A stretch of DNA of 64,000 bases from Mesotaenium endlicherianum (taxonomy: Eukaryota; Streptophyta; Zygnematophyceae; Zygnematales; Mesotaeniaceae): the NCBI GenBank assembly GCA_009602735.1, contig WELA01010114.1, forward strand, positions 634,615 to 698,614, written 5' to 3'. This document shows positions 1 to 10,824 of this stretch, one piece after another. How positions within the stretch are numbered: position 1 is the stretch's first letter; the number at the start of each line of letters is the position of its first letter. The notes beneath the pieces are model-generated. The model saw only the letters and a list, made by a program, of their open reading frames with translations. It was not told the DNA's origin and did no database searches. Both the position numbers and the translations under genes were made by a program.

Positions 1-37
1 CCCTCACCCCCTTCCCCTCCTATGGAGCTTGCTGCAG

Positions 38-3000
38 ATGGTGGAGGATCTGGAGAATCAAGGGCTGCAGCTGGACGGCCAAGTGGTGAGCTCTCTGGTG
101 GTTGGCCTCGGGCGGCAGAAGCGTGCTGACGAGGCGCTGGCGCTCTTCACACGCTTCTGCCAGCGAGGCGGCCACCCGCAGCCCCACGCCACGCACTCCA
201 TCCTGGTGAGAGGCTGACCTGGCACACGTGTAAGAGCTGCAGATGGACGGGCGGCGCAGGGTTTGTCCTCAGGGATAGGCTCAGGCGGCGTGCGTGCATC
301 TGTGCACACTTGCACAAACTTGTACACGTGCACGCCATTCACTTCACCCTAGGATGAGATTCCTTGAAGGGGAGCGCAAGGGCGCTCGTTAAAGTTGCCG
401 GTGGACATATGTGGGCTGGGTCGTGGTGGGCTGTCTGGTTCAAATAGAGGTTTTAGGCAGACACATGCAACTACGCCCACACGCGCACACACACAGACAC
501 ACGCACAGACACACGCACACACACGCGCATGGCGGCAACTCGAACGAACCCATGAAGCACAGACAGTCTGGGCTCTTGCCCTTGCAATCTGTTGCAAATC
601 TTCTCCGCGCCCACGCACACCTGCGCGCACACTCTCAAACGCGCACAATCACAGGGCCTGCCCTGCGCCACCCTACCCCCTGCGTCCTAGCAGCCGGGAT
701 CCTCTTGCGGGTGTGCGTGGGCATTTGCGTGCGCATTTGTGACAAGCTTTACTTGCACGTGCGTCGTGTCCTTCTGTGCACCTATGACAATTTTTCTTAT
801 GCGCTTTTCCTTCTCCTGCCTCTCCTGCCTGTGCATTGCGCCTCGCCCCGCTTTCTCGCACACTTCATGACCTCCAATATTGTCTCCGGCACCAGTGCAC
901 AAACATGATCCGTCGCCTCGCGGTCTTCTTCCTCTCGTACCTGGAGCAAAGGTAAAGAACACCCATCAAATCTCCTGAAAATTGCTCGCGACAACCCTCT
1001 CCCCCCTCCCCCTCTTTCATCCTTTCCTGTCTCTATCTCTCCCGTGCTCCTGCCGTCGCCCGTGTGTGCGCGCGCTCGCGCATGCGCAGTCGGGGTTGGG
1101 CGAGCGCGGCGAGACTGAGCGGATGATTGAGCTCTATCACGCGACCAAGGGCCTGGGAGCAAACACCGCCAAGGGAGCAGCCGCCACCACCGCCACCTCA
1201 GCAGCCAAGCTCGCGACAGACACGACACTCGTGTCAACGAGCGACAGCAGCAGCAGCATCAACAACAGCAGCAGAGGCAGCAGCAGCGGTGGCGGTGCCA
1301 GCCGTTGCGAGGAGGTGGAGAAGGGGAGGAAGGAGGAGGAGGAGGAGGAGGAGGTGCAGCAGCAGCAGCAGCAGCGGCGGCGTCTTCTGTGGGGAAGGTG
1401 GAGGGAGCAGGAGAGCGTGCGCGCGCAGACAGTGGTGCGCCTGTGCATGCGCGCGCGCCGCCTCGAGTGCGTCTCATTACCCCCTGCCCCATGGAGGGCC
1501 CCACTTCACTTTCATAACATCTTTAAACGACGTGAATTCGACCCCATGGTATGACTAGTTGCCGTTCACACGAGATCTTCGAGTGCGTCCCTCACTTGCA
1601 CGCAGCATCTGTATGAAGGATCGTTTCTTAAGCCCCCTTGAGCATCGCAGCAGGAAGGAGGCACATCTGCTGCTGCGGGGCTCGTTGGGGGAGAGAGGAG
1701 AGGGGGGGGGGGGGAGGATAGGCCTTTGGGCCAGCATTTGACGTTTGAGGTGCAGTTCTAGGACAAGAATGGAGGGGAGCTAGGTGGGCATGATGAGAGA
1801 AGTAGGAACTTTGATGGAGGCAAATCCTCGCGCGATTTTCTGTTTCGTGTGCTGTCGGAGTCTCATCCAGTTTCTGAAAAGGAACTTCCCTCCTCAAAAA
1901 CCTAAGCTCCCGATGTCTCTTCTCCTCCGTGGGGACTATTCAAGTTCAATAGAGCTGTGCGTCGGGCCTCAAGGGTTGATCTTTCTAGTGGCAAAAGAAT
2001 CAACAACTTTGGGCGGCAGCTGCCTCGTAGCAGCAGCAAGCTGTGCGGCGGGCGTCCCCGAAGTGAGAGGCTGTCAACAACCCTAGAAGCTCAAAGAAGG
2101 CGCCACATCTCCCTGTAGTTGCAGTACTTAGCACATCGGCCAATTTGCGTCACTGTCTTCTCCTCCTCCTCCTCCGCCTCTTTCCCTCCCCCTCCCCCCA
2201 GCACCCCGCTCCCTCCCTCCCTCCTCCAGGTGTCAATGGTGCTCCTGGCCCTCCACCTTTGCAAGGGGTGCTTTGGCCATCCGTTGCAACGTGCTGTCTT
2301 CTCCCCCTTGAATACATGTTCCCAAGCACTGTGCTTGTTTGCTATCTCCAATGGAGGGTCAACATGTGTGGCGCTGGCGCGTGCGCGCTTGAGGGGGGGG
2401 GCTTCGTGCAGCCGAGCGCTGGCCTTCCTGGCTGTGACAAGTGGCTAGTGACTTTCTTTCCTTCTCAGCGTACTGAAGTCTAATGGTACATTTGGACCTG
2501 GATGCGCAGCCAAGCGCTGGCCTTCCTGAGCGGCATCAAGGCGGACGGCGTGGTGAACGTGGCCACCCTCTTCGACCGGGTACGGACGCCGCTTCCGATT
2601 CCATGATAGGGTCTCTCCTCTTCCCGGGCCCCCCTTCTCCCGGCCCCCCCCTGCACAACCCTAAGGACCCCCCGCCTACCTCAACCCCCCGCCTATCCCC
2701 TCTTCCCCTCCTCCCCTCTTCCCCTCTGCCTCTCTCGCTCTTGCTCGTTTGCATCAAGGCTGACACGGAGGAAGACTGAAAGCTCACTTGTACGCAATCA
2801 TGGAGTGACCAGCATCTGTCTCTCGAATTCTTAACGACAGCCTTGGGGAAGAGGTGCGCCTCCTGCACCTGCCGCGAGAGTGGCAATATGGTGTGGTTGC
2901 TAGCATGCATGTTCTTGGTGCTCACACCCGTGCACATGCATGCATTTGTGAGTATACAGATGCACTGTAATATAGGGGTCCCTTGATCAATTGAGTTCTT

Positions 3001-3353
3001 TACTTTCTGGTACACTTGTCTCTGCTCCTCCTCTTTTCCTTCTCGTGTTGTTCCCTTTCTTTTGCAAAGCTATTCTTTCATCTCTTCCCTCTTATTTACT
3101 GATGTCCTTTCTCTTTTCCCCCCTCTCTCTCTCACTCTTTTTTTTCGTTTGACCGGTGGGAGCAGCTGCTGCTGGACATTGCACAGGGAGGGCAAGCTGA
3201 TCCCCGCGGCGCCAGCTGGCTGTGTGTCTGCCATGGCTTCCAAGTCATCCGCCACATGCGCCAGGTGTCAGCGTCTAGAGACTTTCTTGTTCCAGAGATG
3301 AGCATTCACTTGCGGGGGATTGTGCTGCTACATGCGCAAGCGTGCGCACACAG

Positions 3354-3400
<47 letters not shown>

Positions 3401-6053
3401 CAAGTGGAGTACAACCGCTGAGATAACAGTCATATGTACGCAGATGCACATGCTTGTACTCACACGTGCTCTCATCCGCAAGCACGCACCTTTGCACCTA
3501 CACACAAGCACGAGCACGTGTAAAGGAGCACGCACCTGTCCCAGCCACAGTGTTTTTCCTTCCCAAGTGAGCATTCGGAATTTCCCAAGTGAGCGCTCGG
3601 GGGTGGCTCATCCAGCCAGCGAGTCTGCGTGCGAGTGATACCTCTAGGTGCACGAAGAAAGCAGCAGCAGCACTTGCACACCATGAGTGAGAAAGAGAGA
3701 GACAGGCTCAGGGGACAGCACGTGGCACACGCACGATCAGCCCTACTTTCTATCACCTGGAAGATTGGAAGACACAGCCCAGAGGAAGGGGTTTCTTCGT
3801 CACTTTGCCTCCTCCCGGGCTGGCTCTGAGTGCAAACACGTGCCTAGAGCGTTCACGCAAGCGCCTCCTGCCCTCAAATTCCTCGCAGGGGCTTCTTGGA
3901 TGCCAGCTCCTTCTCTTCCTTCTCCTCCTTCCCTTCCTTCCCACTCTCTCTCTCTTCCTCTCTTCCTTCTCTTCCCCTTTTTTCCTTCACTTCCTTCTCT
4001 TCCTCGCTTCCTCTTTTCTCTTCTCCAACGGCCGCCTCCTCCCTCCGTCCTGAGATTGAAAGCAGACATTCTTGCCGCGCTTCCTTGTGCCCATGACCAA
4101 GTTAACCTTTTTTTCCCTTATCTCCCTCCACCTCTCCTCCTTTTCGCTTCCTCCTCCGTTGTTGTCTGTGGGCTTTTTGGGATCCGGGAGGACCCTGTCC
4201 CTCTGCATTTATGTTTTCTCTTTTGGATCCTGCCGGCCTGGATGCAGCTTGGCCCAACCGAGAGGGCGACAGATGGGTTGGAGAGGGGAGGGTTTGTTTT
4301 TTTTGGGGGGGGAGGGGGGGTGTTTGATTTCCTCCTGGCTGGGGAAGTGCGCATCTCTTGTCTCTCTTTCTCTCCCTTTCGTCCTGCTAGAGGTTTGCTC
4401 CTCGTGGCGGTTTCTCCGAGCACTTGTTGTGAAAGAAGGGAATTGGAAGCGCTCTCTCTCTCTTTCTCTCTCTCTGTTCTCCATCTGACCGCGCCAGGCC
4501 AGCGGCTGGGAAGGGGGCAGCAGGTGGGGGTGAGCCCGTCCCGCCTGGGCCTCGAGTGCTTGCTTGATGCTTGTGCCGCCACCGCCGACGTCCCGGGAGC
4601 GCTCGCAATCGTGCGCGAGATGGAGGCTGAGAGCCTCACTCCCAACATCTTCACTCGCTTCCGGTGAGAGTTGACACTCGGCAGGGTGTCTACCCCGCAC
4701 ATGCCCGTGGTTGCTCGTTTGCGCGCATGCATAGTGGGCACTAACACCCTCGCCCACATCTTGATGCCATTGCCCGATAGGGTCCCCTTAAGCTCGGAGG
4801 GTTTCTATAGGGCCCCCTTCCCTCCGTCTCCCTCTGTGTGTGTGTGTGTGTGTGTGTTTGTGCATGTGTGTTTTTTTATGTGTCTGTGTGCTTGCGTGCT
4901 TGTACAAGTGTGTGTGCGGGTGTGTGTGTGTGAGAGAGAGAGAGGGGGAGAGAGAGAGAGGGACAGAGAGAGAGAGGGGGGGGGGGAGAGAGAGGGAGGG
5001 AGGGAGGGCTGGGCTCCCTCTTGTGGGACCCTCTCTGTAGGGCTGACTGCTTGCTTTCATTGGAGTCTGTGCAGCTACCTGCTGTTTAGTTTCTCAAAGA
5101 CGTGTAGAGAAGACAGCATGAAAACATTTCCCCCTTCCACCATATGGCTTACATGTGCTCCATGTGTTCTTCACTTTTCGCACACGCACGTGCATACGTG
5201 CATCATCCAACACAAACACACACGCACACACAAGCACACACACACAAGTGCTCGCGCATACACGCACACACACACTTGTCACTAAACGACATTTGCAGAT
5301 AAGTGATGCCTGCCACTTCCTTTCGAATGCACTTCCAAAGTTCTCTTTAGTGGGTGCTAACATGTACTCAACTGAAATGTACAGACGCAGCAACGTCGGT
5401 GCTGTGTGTTTCTCGTTTGGGGGACCAAACTGCATCTATGCGATGTTGTGCGCGAGCTGTGGATGATGCTGTGTAGGAACTCTCCAAGATAAGAAAGCTC
5501 ACGTGTCGCCAAGCACCTCTGCTTCCCAAGAGGCGAGGGCAGGCTCGTCATTTTGATGCTGATGGAATCACACAAGCTGCTGAGTGTGCTGTCGTCACAC
5601 CTTTTTGTCTGCAAGCGTGCTGTGATGAGCAGGTTGTTCCAGGTGGCGCTGGCCGCAAACGACGCAGACCTGGCAATCTCCACGCTGCGACACATGGCGC
5701 TCACGGACGTGAGGGATGCGGACATCCGCGTGATGCTCCTCCGCTCGATGAAGCCGTACTACCTGGCGGCTGCCCAGAGCGCCACGTCAGACTCGGCGCC
5801 GGAGACGCTGCCAGCTGTCAGGCGGGCTCTGGACGATGTGCTGGCAAGCGTCGGCCGCGACCGAGCCATTGGGGGGGGCATGCTGTGCACTCGCCCTCAT
5901 GGTGGGCCGTCGTCATCAGCAAAGGATTTTGCGAAGCAATTCAGGCTTGAGGCCCGGCTTGTGGTTCGGGAAAGCATTACGTGCACGAGTTGGCACAGAC
6001 TCCACATAGGCAAGCCTGCCTCGACGAGTGCGGCGCCGATTGGGGAGTTCTGA
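38..6053 (+). CDS. PPR (pentatricopeptide repeat) protein, 3' part of a multi-exon gene
   Basis: PPR proteins bind organellar RNA and guide its processing or translation. Six exons read in one orientation: 38-205, 1090-1548, about 2505-2579, 3166-3264, 4524-4663 and 5633-6053. Each has an AG acceptor upstream and, except the last, a GT donor. Helical PPR-like stretches include 'RADEALALFTRF' (exon 1), 'GLGERGETERMIELYHATK' (exon 2), 'DVPGALAIVREMEAESLTP' (exon 5) and 'NDADLAISTLRHMAL' (exon 6). Phase carries across exons 1-2 (phase 0) and 5-6 (a split Arg codon), which supports the model. The phase of exon 3 is not settled. Exon 2 carries a long Ser/Gly, Glu and Gln homopolymer insertion of about 100 residues. 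Exon 6 runs open to a stop at 6051-6053. The 5' end lies outside the window. The PPR assignment rests on motif spacing and the target RNA is unknown. Confidence 0.7.
481..534. repeat. CA-rich microsatellite in PPR intron
   Basis: Imperfect ACAC/GCAC dinucleotide tract inside the first intron of the PPR gene. Long open frames across it are low-complexity artefacts. Confidence 0.8.
1703..1716 (+). repeat. poly-G tract in PPR intron
   Basis: An uninterrupted G run directly after a GA-rich stretch. Similar poly-G runs recur near 2393, 4303-4320, 4977, 48770 and 53500, all on the plus strand within or beside plus-strand genes. Confidence 0.7.
3355..3396. repeat. (CA)n microsatellite
   Basis: About twenty perfect CA units in the PPR intron between exons 4 and 5. 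Confidence 0.9.
4834..4999. repeat. (GT)n then (GA)n compound microsatellite
   Basis: A GT-rich block (about 4834-4930) passes straight into a GA/GGGA block (about 4931-4999) within the last PPR intron. Open frames here are low-complexity artefacts. Confidence 0.85.
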
Positions 6054-8339
6054 TTGGCTCAGTGGATGGGTTTGTGCGGAGGCGTGCAGAGAGAAGCATT
6101 TCCGGGAGGGCGTGGGCGAGGGACTAGGGAGTGTCGCGCATCAGGATGGTTAAAATGCAGAGGGGTTGGGCCTTGCTCGTTGTGACTCTCGCTCCAAGGA
6201 TGTGGTGGAGACGGGTGCCGAGACGTTTGAGAGTAGCTGTTCTCAGGGACGACGTTCTTGTGCATGACGCTGAGGTGCATTTGAAACAACTGCAGAAACG
6301 GAGGGATGCCGTGGAGTTGGGAAATCGATTGATGATGAGGAGGGGGGGCAGGTGCTTTCATGCGAGGGGAGATGCTTTCACGAGGGGTTGCGCAAGACTG
6401 AGATGGAAAACCTTGCAATGAGTAGAGGGGTGGCGGGGCGGTGTGCGTGCTGAGGATATTGTGAGGCATAAGGGCTTAGCCGTGGACTACCTTAGGTGGC
6501 AAGCAATTTCTCTTGTAATTGAGTATTGAAGGAGTTACCTTGTCAGCCATTTAGCATATTGCTTCATGTTTTGACTCCTGGTGGAGCATTCTAGCCATAG
6601 ATGTATTTCTTCATTAAAATCCTTTCCTTACATCTTTGCACGCTTTAGTTAACAAGGTAGATGATTATTTTTAGAATTCTAAGAAATTATTATTGTTATG
6701 AAGATCAAGGATGCTCTTGTCAAGCACCCATCACAATCAACTTTAACAATGACGTGCTGTTGCCCTTAGGATTATTTAGTATGAGAAGATCAACCCGTGT
6801 ACACATGCTACTGATTGAAACAACTTATTCTTGTGCCCAATGTTGAAAATGCTTGTAATGCTGTGTTCCAAAGTTTATAAATTTACTTGTGTGCTTCAAC
6901 TTGGCCCACAAGACCCTGTTGCTCTTGTAATGCAATCGCAGCAGGACGTAATCTGCGACACATGTTTGCACGTTTCTTTCAGGAGCCGCAGTAAAATTAC
7001 ACATAGGCTTTATGGCGGGCATCCAGCAACATTTGATAGCACACCATAACAAAGATGCACACCTCTTTGAATTGCTTCAGAGGATGCTCAGCATGATGCA
7101 CAAGTCGTCGGAGGGCGGCCACGCACAAATAAAGATGATGACAAACTTGGCGACCTTTTACACAACAGCCAGGACTCCCTTGAGCAAGACGACATTGGCA
7201 AGGATCGCGAGGAGCTCCAGGGTGCTTTGGCCTTGATTACTTTTCCCAAAAGCATATTATCTTTACAGACATACATGGCTGGTTTGTGAGTACCGGTGTT
7301 ATAAAAGTCGTGCAATTTAAAGAGGAGAGCAATAGTGGGGGATAGAGCAGCATTGCAAGTGGCTAAATTTATGAGAGAGTTGGAGGATGAGAAAGAGGTA
7401 GACTTGTGCGGCTATTGGTTCAAAGCAGCCCCATACACGTCAATGTATTGTGAGCAAGTATCAACTAGGTGTTTGTGGGCTCGTTGCGATTGGGCGCGAC
7501 GCTCTGCGACGGGCCGAATTTGCTCCTGCGCGATCTTGGGCGACGCCTTGCGACCGTGTGCGACGAGGCATTTTGCGTGCAACGACACATTTTGCGCGCC
7601 GTTGATTTGCGACCTCTTGCAAACAAATTGTGCGAGCTACAGGCGGATGGGAGGCAAGTTCCATGGGCCAGCGCGGGCTAGCGCCCCATAAAGTGGAGCT
7701 GCACATCACCCTTACCTCACTTTTCGTCAGACAAACTCGACCTGACAGAAGTGAGTGGCTAAGGCCGGCCGTGTGGAGGCTTGGCCGGAATTTTCCTCCT
7801 CTTGCACTCTTTAGACGTGTTAAGAAGGTCGCGGGTGTGGGCGCTCGTACAAGAGCGTGCTTTTTTTGGAGAAAAGCAATGGGAAGGATGGGGGATGGGG
7901 CTGGGCAGGGGTGAGTACGTTCATGGCCACCATGGCTGGAAGGAGAAGAGAGAGGCTTGGAGAGGAAGACAGGGTGTGCTGCCGGCCCAGGCGAGTTGTG
8001 CCGTCCTTGTTTCAAGGCGTGCTCTCTGTGGCTGGCAGCCATGGCTGTAGCTGCTTCTTAAAAAGCTATTTCTTGTGAAATTTTATTGTGTCCGACGTTG
8101 AAGAACGCCGTCGAAGCGGCTATACGTTTGATTTTGGCGCTTGGCTTGGTCGTTTGGGGTCGCGTGGTGGATGGCATTTCGTCGTTCGGTTACATTGATT
8201 TTGTCGCCTCCCCACAATGTTGGAATCGACCATGATCGAGTATGACGAGAAGATGACAGGCAAGAGTACACCCGTTGGCGCGGCAAGATGGTGGGCCGTA
8301 TAGCAAAATATTGTCCCCCGTTGGCTACGAGTGGCAAAG
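6054..8339. other. no recognisable gene; 3' flank of the PPR gene and unassigned DNA
   Basis: The first few hundred bases are probably PPR 3' UTR. Composition becomes AT-rich from about 6480. A 74-codon open stretch at 7012-7236 has no motif I recognise. A GCGAC-rich patch lies at about 7480-7640. I see no splice-supported exon. Confidence 0.5.
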
Positions 8340-8495
8340 GGGGACCCCCGCAGGACCCGTTGTTTCCACTCAAAAAAGTGGTACTTTTGTCCAAATTGGA
8401 AGAATATGTGTATTTTTGTCCAGTTTGCACAAATTGATGACGAACCTGGTATAACTGAGTTATCGGTGGTAAATATGTATTTTTCCCTACTTAGA
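8340..8495 (+). repeat. first arm of a dispersed inverted-repeat family
   Basis: This segment contains 'cttttgtccaaattgg', then 'tttgtccagtttgc', then 'ggtaaatatgta'. The same order recurs at 9527-9672 on the plus strand and at 8721-8862 on the minus strand. It resembles a terminal arm of a small non-autonomous DNA element. Confidence 0.55.
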
Positions 8496-8720
8496 TGCGC
8501 GGTGCTAGATGTCAAACCCAGTCATGACTCACGAGCCCCCCCGACTCACGAGTCGCGCCCCCCGGGTGGTGAGCTCGGTGTCAACTTTCCTACCAGAATA
8601 CACTATAAAGTTGCGGTCCTCATGCTGTTCCAGTCAATACAAGTACGCACGGACGGTTATCGAATCTATGCGCTCTGTTATTCTTGTAGTAATATGCGCA
8701 ACCGGCTCGCAGTGTTGATA

Positions 8721-9672
8721 GTTCCAACTTGGGATAAATACGTACATTTTTACCATCAATTGACGTCGGAATACCAGAATCACCATCGATTTGCGCAAAC
8801 TGGACAAAAACGAATAGATTTTGCCAATTTGGACAGAAATGCCACAATTTTGTCCTGAACCTCTTTTTCTCCTTTCTCACTCCTACTGCAACTCTGCAAG
8901 TACTGTGGACCACTTGCAATCACTTACTGTATTAATCATGTGAGCAAGCTCCACACAATTTTGTCTGATAGACTTTTTAAACGCAAAAATAATTAAAGAG
9001 CTAAACTTTGGTAGGAAACTCTTTTTTCCGCCCTTAACTTTGCCAACCTCAGCGCTTCTTTTTATTGTGCGCAATTGGGCCTTATTATGTCCAAATTCTC
9101 CATCACGCTGTCCAAACTCTTGTGGTGAAGTTTGAGCCAGCTCCCTCCCCAGCTCTTTGATTTTTTTTTCTTAATGCTGTATTGCTGATTGACTGCTAGT
9201 TGCTTCTAAAGCTAAATTGCAGGAAATCTACTCTTGAGGTTTATACATGCCCAACCGTGGAACAAAGCGATAACTTCACAGGCCCAAAGGTTTTTTGGCC
9301 CTCCCCTCGGGCCTCCAGTCCTTAAAATTTTGGCTTTGCCTTGTAACTAAATGGTAGCCCTTGCAAAATTTATTCCGAGAGCAAGATTCTCTCCTCGAAA
9401 ACAAACTACCTACTTTGAGAGCAACGACTTCACTCCCTCGTTCATTTGTGTCAAAGTCTTACTTACGCAAGTTTCATGAAAGGACCTAGAGATAAGAAGA
9501 GCCTTTGTTCTCATTGCTATGTATCCGGAGGGGTTCAGGACGAAATTGTGGCATTTTTGTCCAAATTGGCAGAATCTGTATATTGCTGTCCAGTTTACGC
9601 AAAGCGATGGTGATTCTGGTATTTCGGCGTCAATTGATGGTAAAAATGTAATTATCCCTTCCAATTTGGATC
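8721..9672. mobile_element. candidate non-autonomous TIR (MITE-like) element with arms of about 140 bp
   Basis: The left arm (8721-8862) and the right arm (9527-9672) are inverted copies. Read outward to inward, both contain 'acatttttaccatcaattga', then 'accagaatcaccatcg', then 'aatttggaca', then 'gtcctgaacc'. About 660 bp of AT-rich DNA without a convincing gene lies between them. I could not identify a target-site duplication, so the exact ends are uncertain. A foldback pair left by two independent insertions is an alternative. Confidence 0.5.
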
Positions 9673-10155
9673 ACACAAACAATGTGCGCGTACCAAGATT
9701 GTTTCAAAAGGTCTGATTGCGGACTCCGTACTGCTTCGTACTATATGAAGCTGGTCCACTGTTGAACCATGTACAATTTCTTCTTTGCAACTTACCGACC
9801 ATTAAGGGCCGGTTTAAAGTGGGCACCCGCAAATCTTGCTACTTCCGGCCATCGCGCAATTGAGTTTTCCGCTATTCAAGTTTTCAGTCAATAAACTCAA
9901 TTGTACAGATGCCCCATTTTGTCAAGTTTTGAAGTTCTTGATTCAGAGTGCGCACATATGTCTTTCCTATGCACTTCTCTGTCAAATGCCCCAATTGCCA
10001 AGGTCGCAATTTGCCACTCTTTATTTCTCGGTGGGATAGGTCAGAGTCAAAATGGTGTCCAACGTTTTGTCCTCCCTCAGTTTAAATATTGGCCTTCTCG
10101 CTCTACAGCTTCCCATTTTCGTGCGCATAGCAGACGCTTTCTACTGCTTCTTTAC
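9673..10155. other. no recognisable gene
   Basis: AT-rich unassigned DNA between the inverted-repeat element and an LTR. I see no supported coding exon. Confidence 0.5.
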
Positions 10156-10690
10156 TGAAATGAATCGACTTACCAATAGGCGATTAACAATAAACTAGAG
10201 ATCTTTATACTAACAAGTAATCTTTATGGTATTTTTTGGTTACTTAGTAAATAGCAAAAGACTTCACAATTAGTATTACAAGACTTACGCGTCAAATGCA
10301 AGTGAACAAGCATCAATCATGCAATCAATAAACTCATACATAAGAGAGTGAAGTGGCTTCAATGTCATCCTGAAATTCTTGATATCGTTGCCGGGCCTCG
10401 TCAGCCTTCCTCTTTCTCTTAAGTTCGTCCTTCTGTTTGGCCATCCTGCTCACCCATGCAATGGCTTAGTTAGTATAGTAAGAGAGTACAGGACACACAA
10501 AGGAAAATAATGGATAAGAACGTAGTTACAGCTCGGCCTTATTTACCTTGCGAGAGGAGTGAATGAGACTGATAAGCTTGACACAGAGGTGTTCCAAACA
10601 TGCAATACTAAGATGAGTGAGTACAAGCGAAGTTGAATGCAAGAGTATATTTGTGAGCGCAGATTATTGACGACCAAAAAAGGTGTCACA
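10156..10690 (-). mobile_element. LTR, 3' LTR of an old Ty3/gypsy element (element C), 535 bp
   Basis: Read on the minus strand it begins TGTGACACC and ends ATTCATTTCA. Directly upstream in that orientation lies the purine tract 'aagttggaggga', a polypurine-tract (PPT) signature of a 3' LTR. Its final 220 bp or so match the 719-bp LTRs at 28588-29306 and 63035-63753, while the middle differs. I infer it belongs to the fossil at 14.26-18.4 kb, because only a piggyBac insertion separates them. Confidence 0.6.
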
Positions 10691-10824
10691 CTCCCTCCAA
10701 CTTAATTGTAAGGTAGGTTGCCTGTCACAACCGTCACTTTAACATTCACTTTCTATAAGGTGGGCTGCCTGTCACAACCGTCACTTTAATTGTCCGTTTG
10801 TGTCCCTTTCCCCCTCCAACTTAA
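10691..10824 (-). mobile_element. 3' internal tail of Ty3/gypsy element C, with a duplicated purine tract
   Basis: Two copies of the block 'gcctgtcacaaccgtcactt' and two of 'cctccaactta' occur within about 130 bp. On the minus strand these give two PPT-like stretches ahead of the LTR. The segment ends at the TTAA shared with the piggyBac insertion. Confidence 0.5.

Noticed and set aside
4671-5285. Long open frames across the GT/GA tracts
   Set aside because: They are low-complexity translations of microsatellites inside a PPR intron, with donor and acceptor sites around them.
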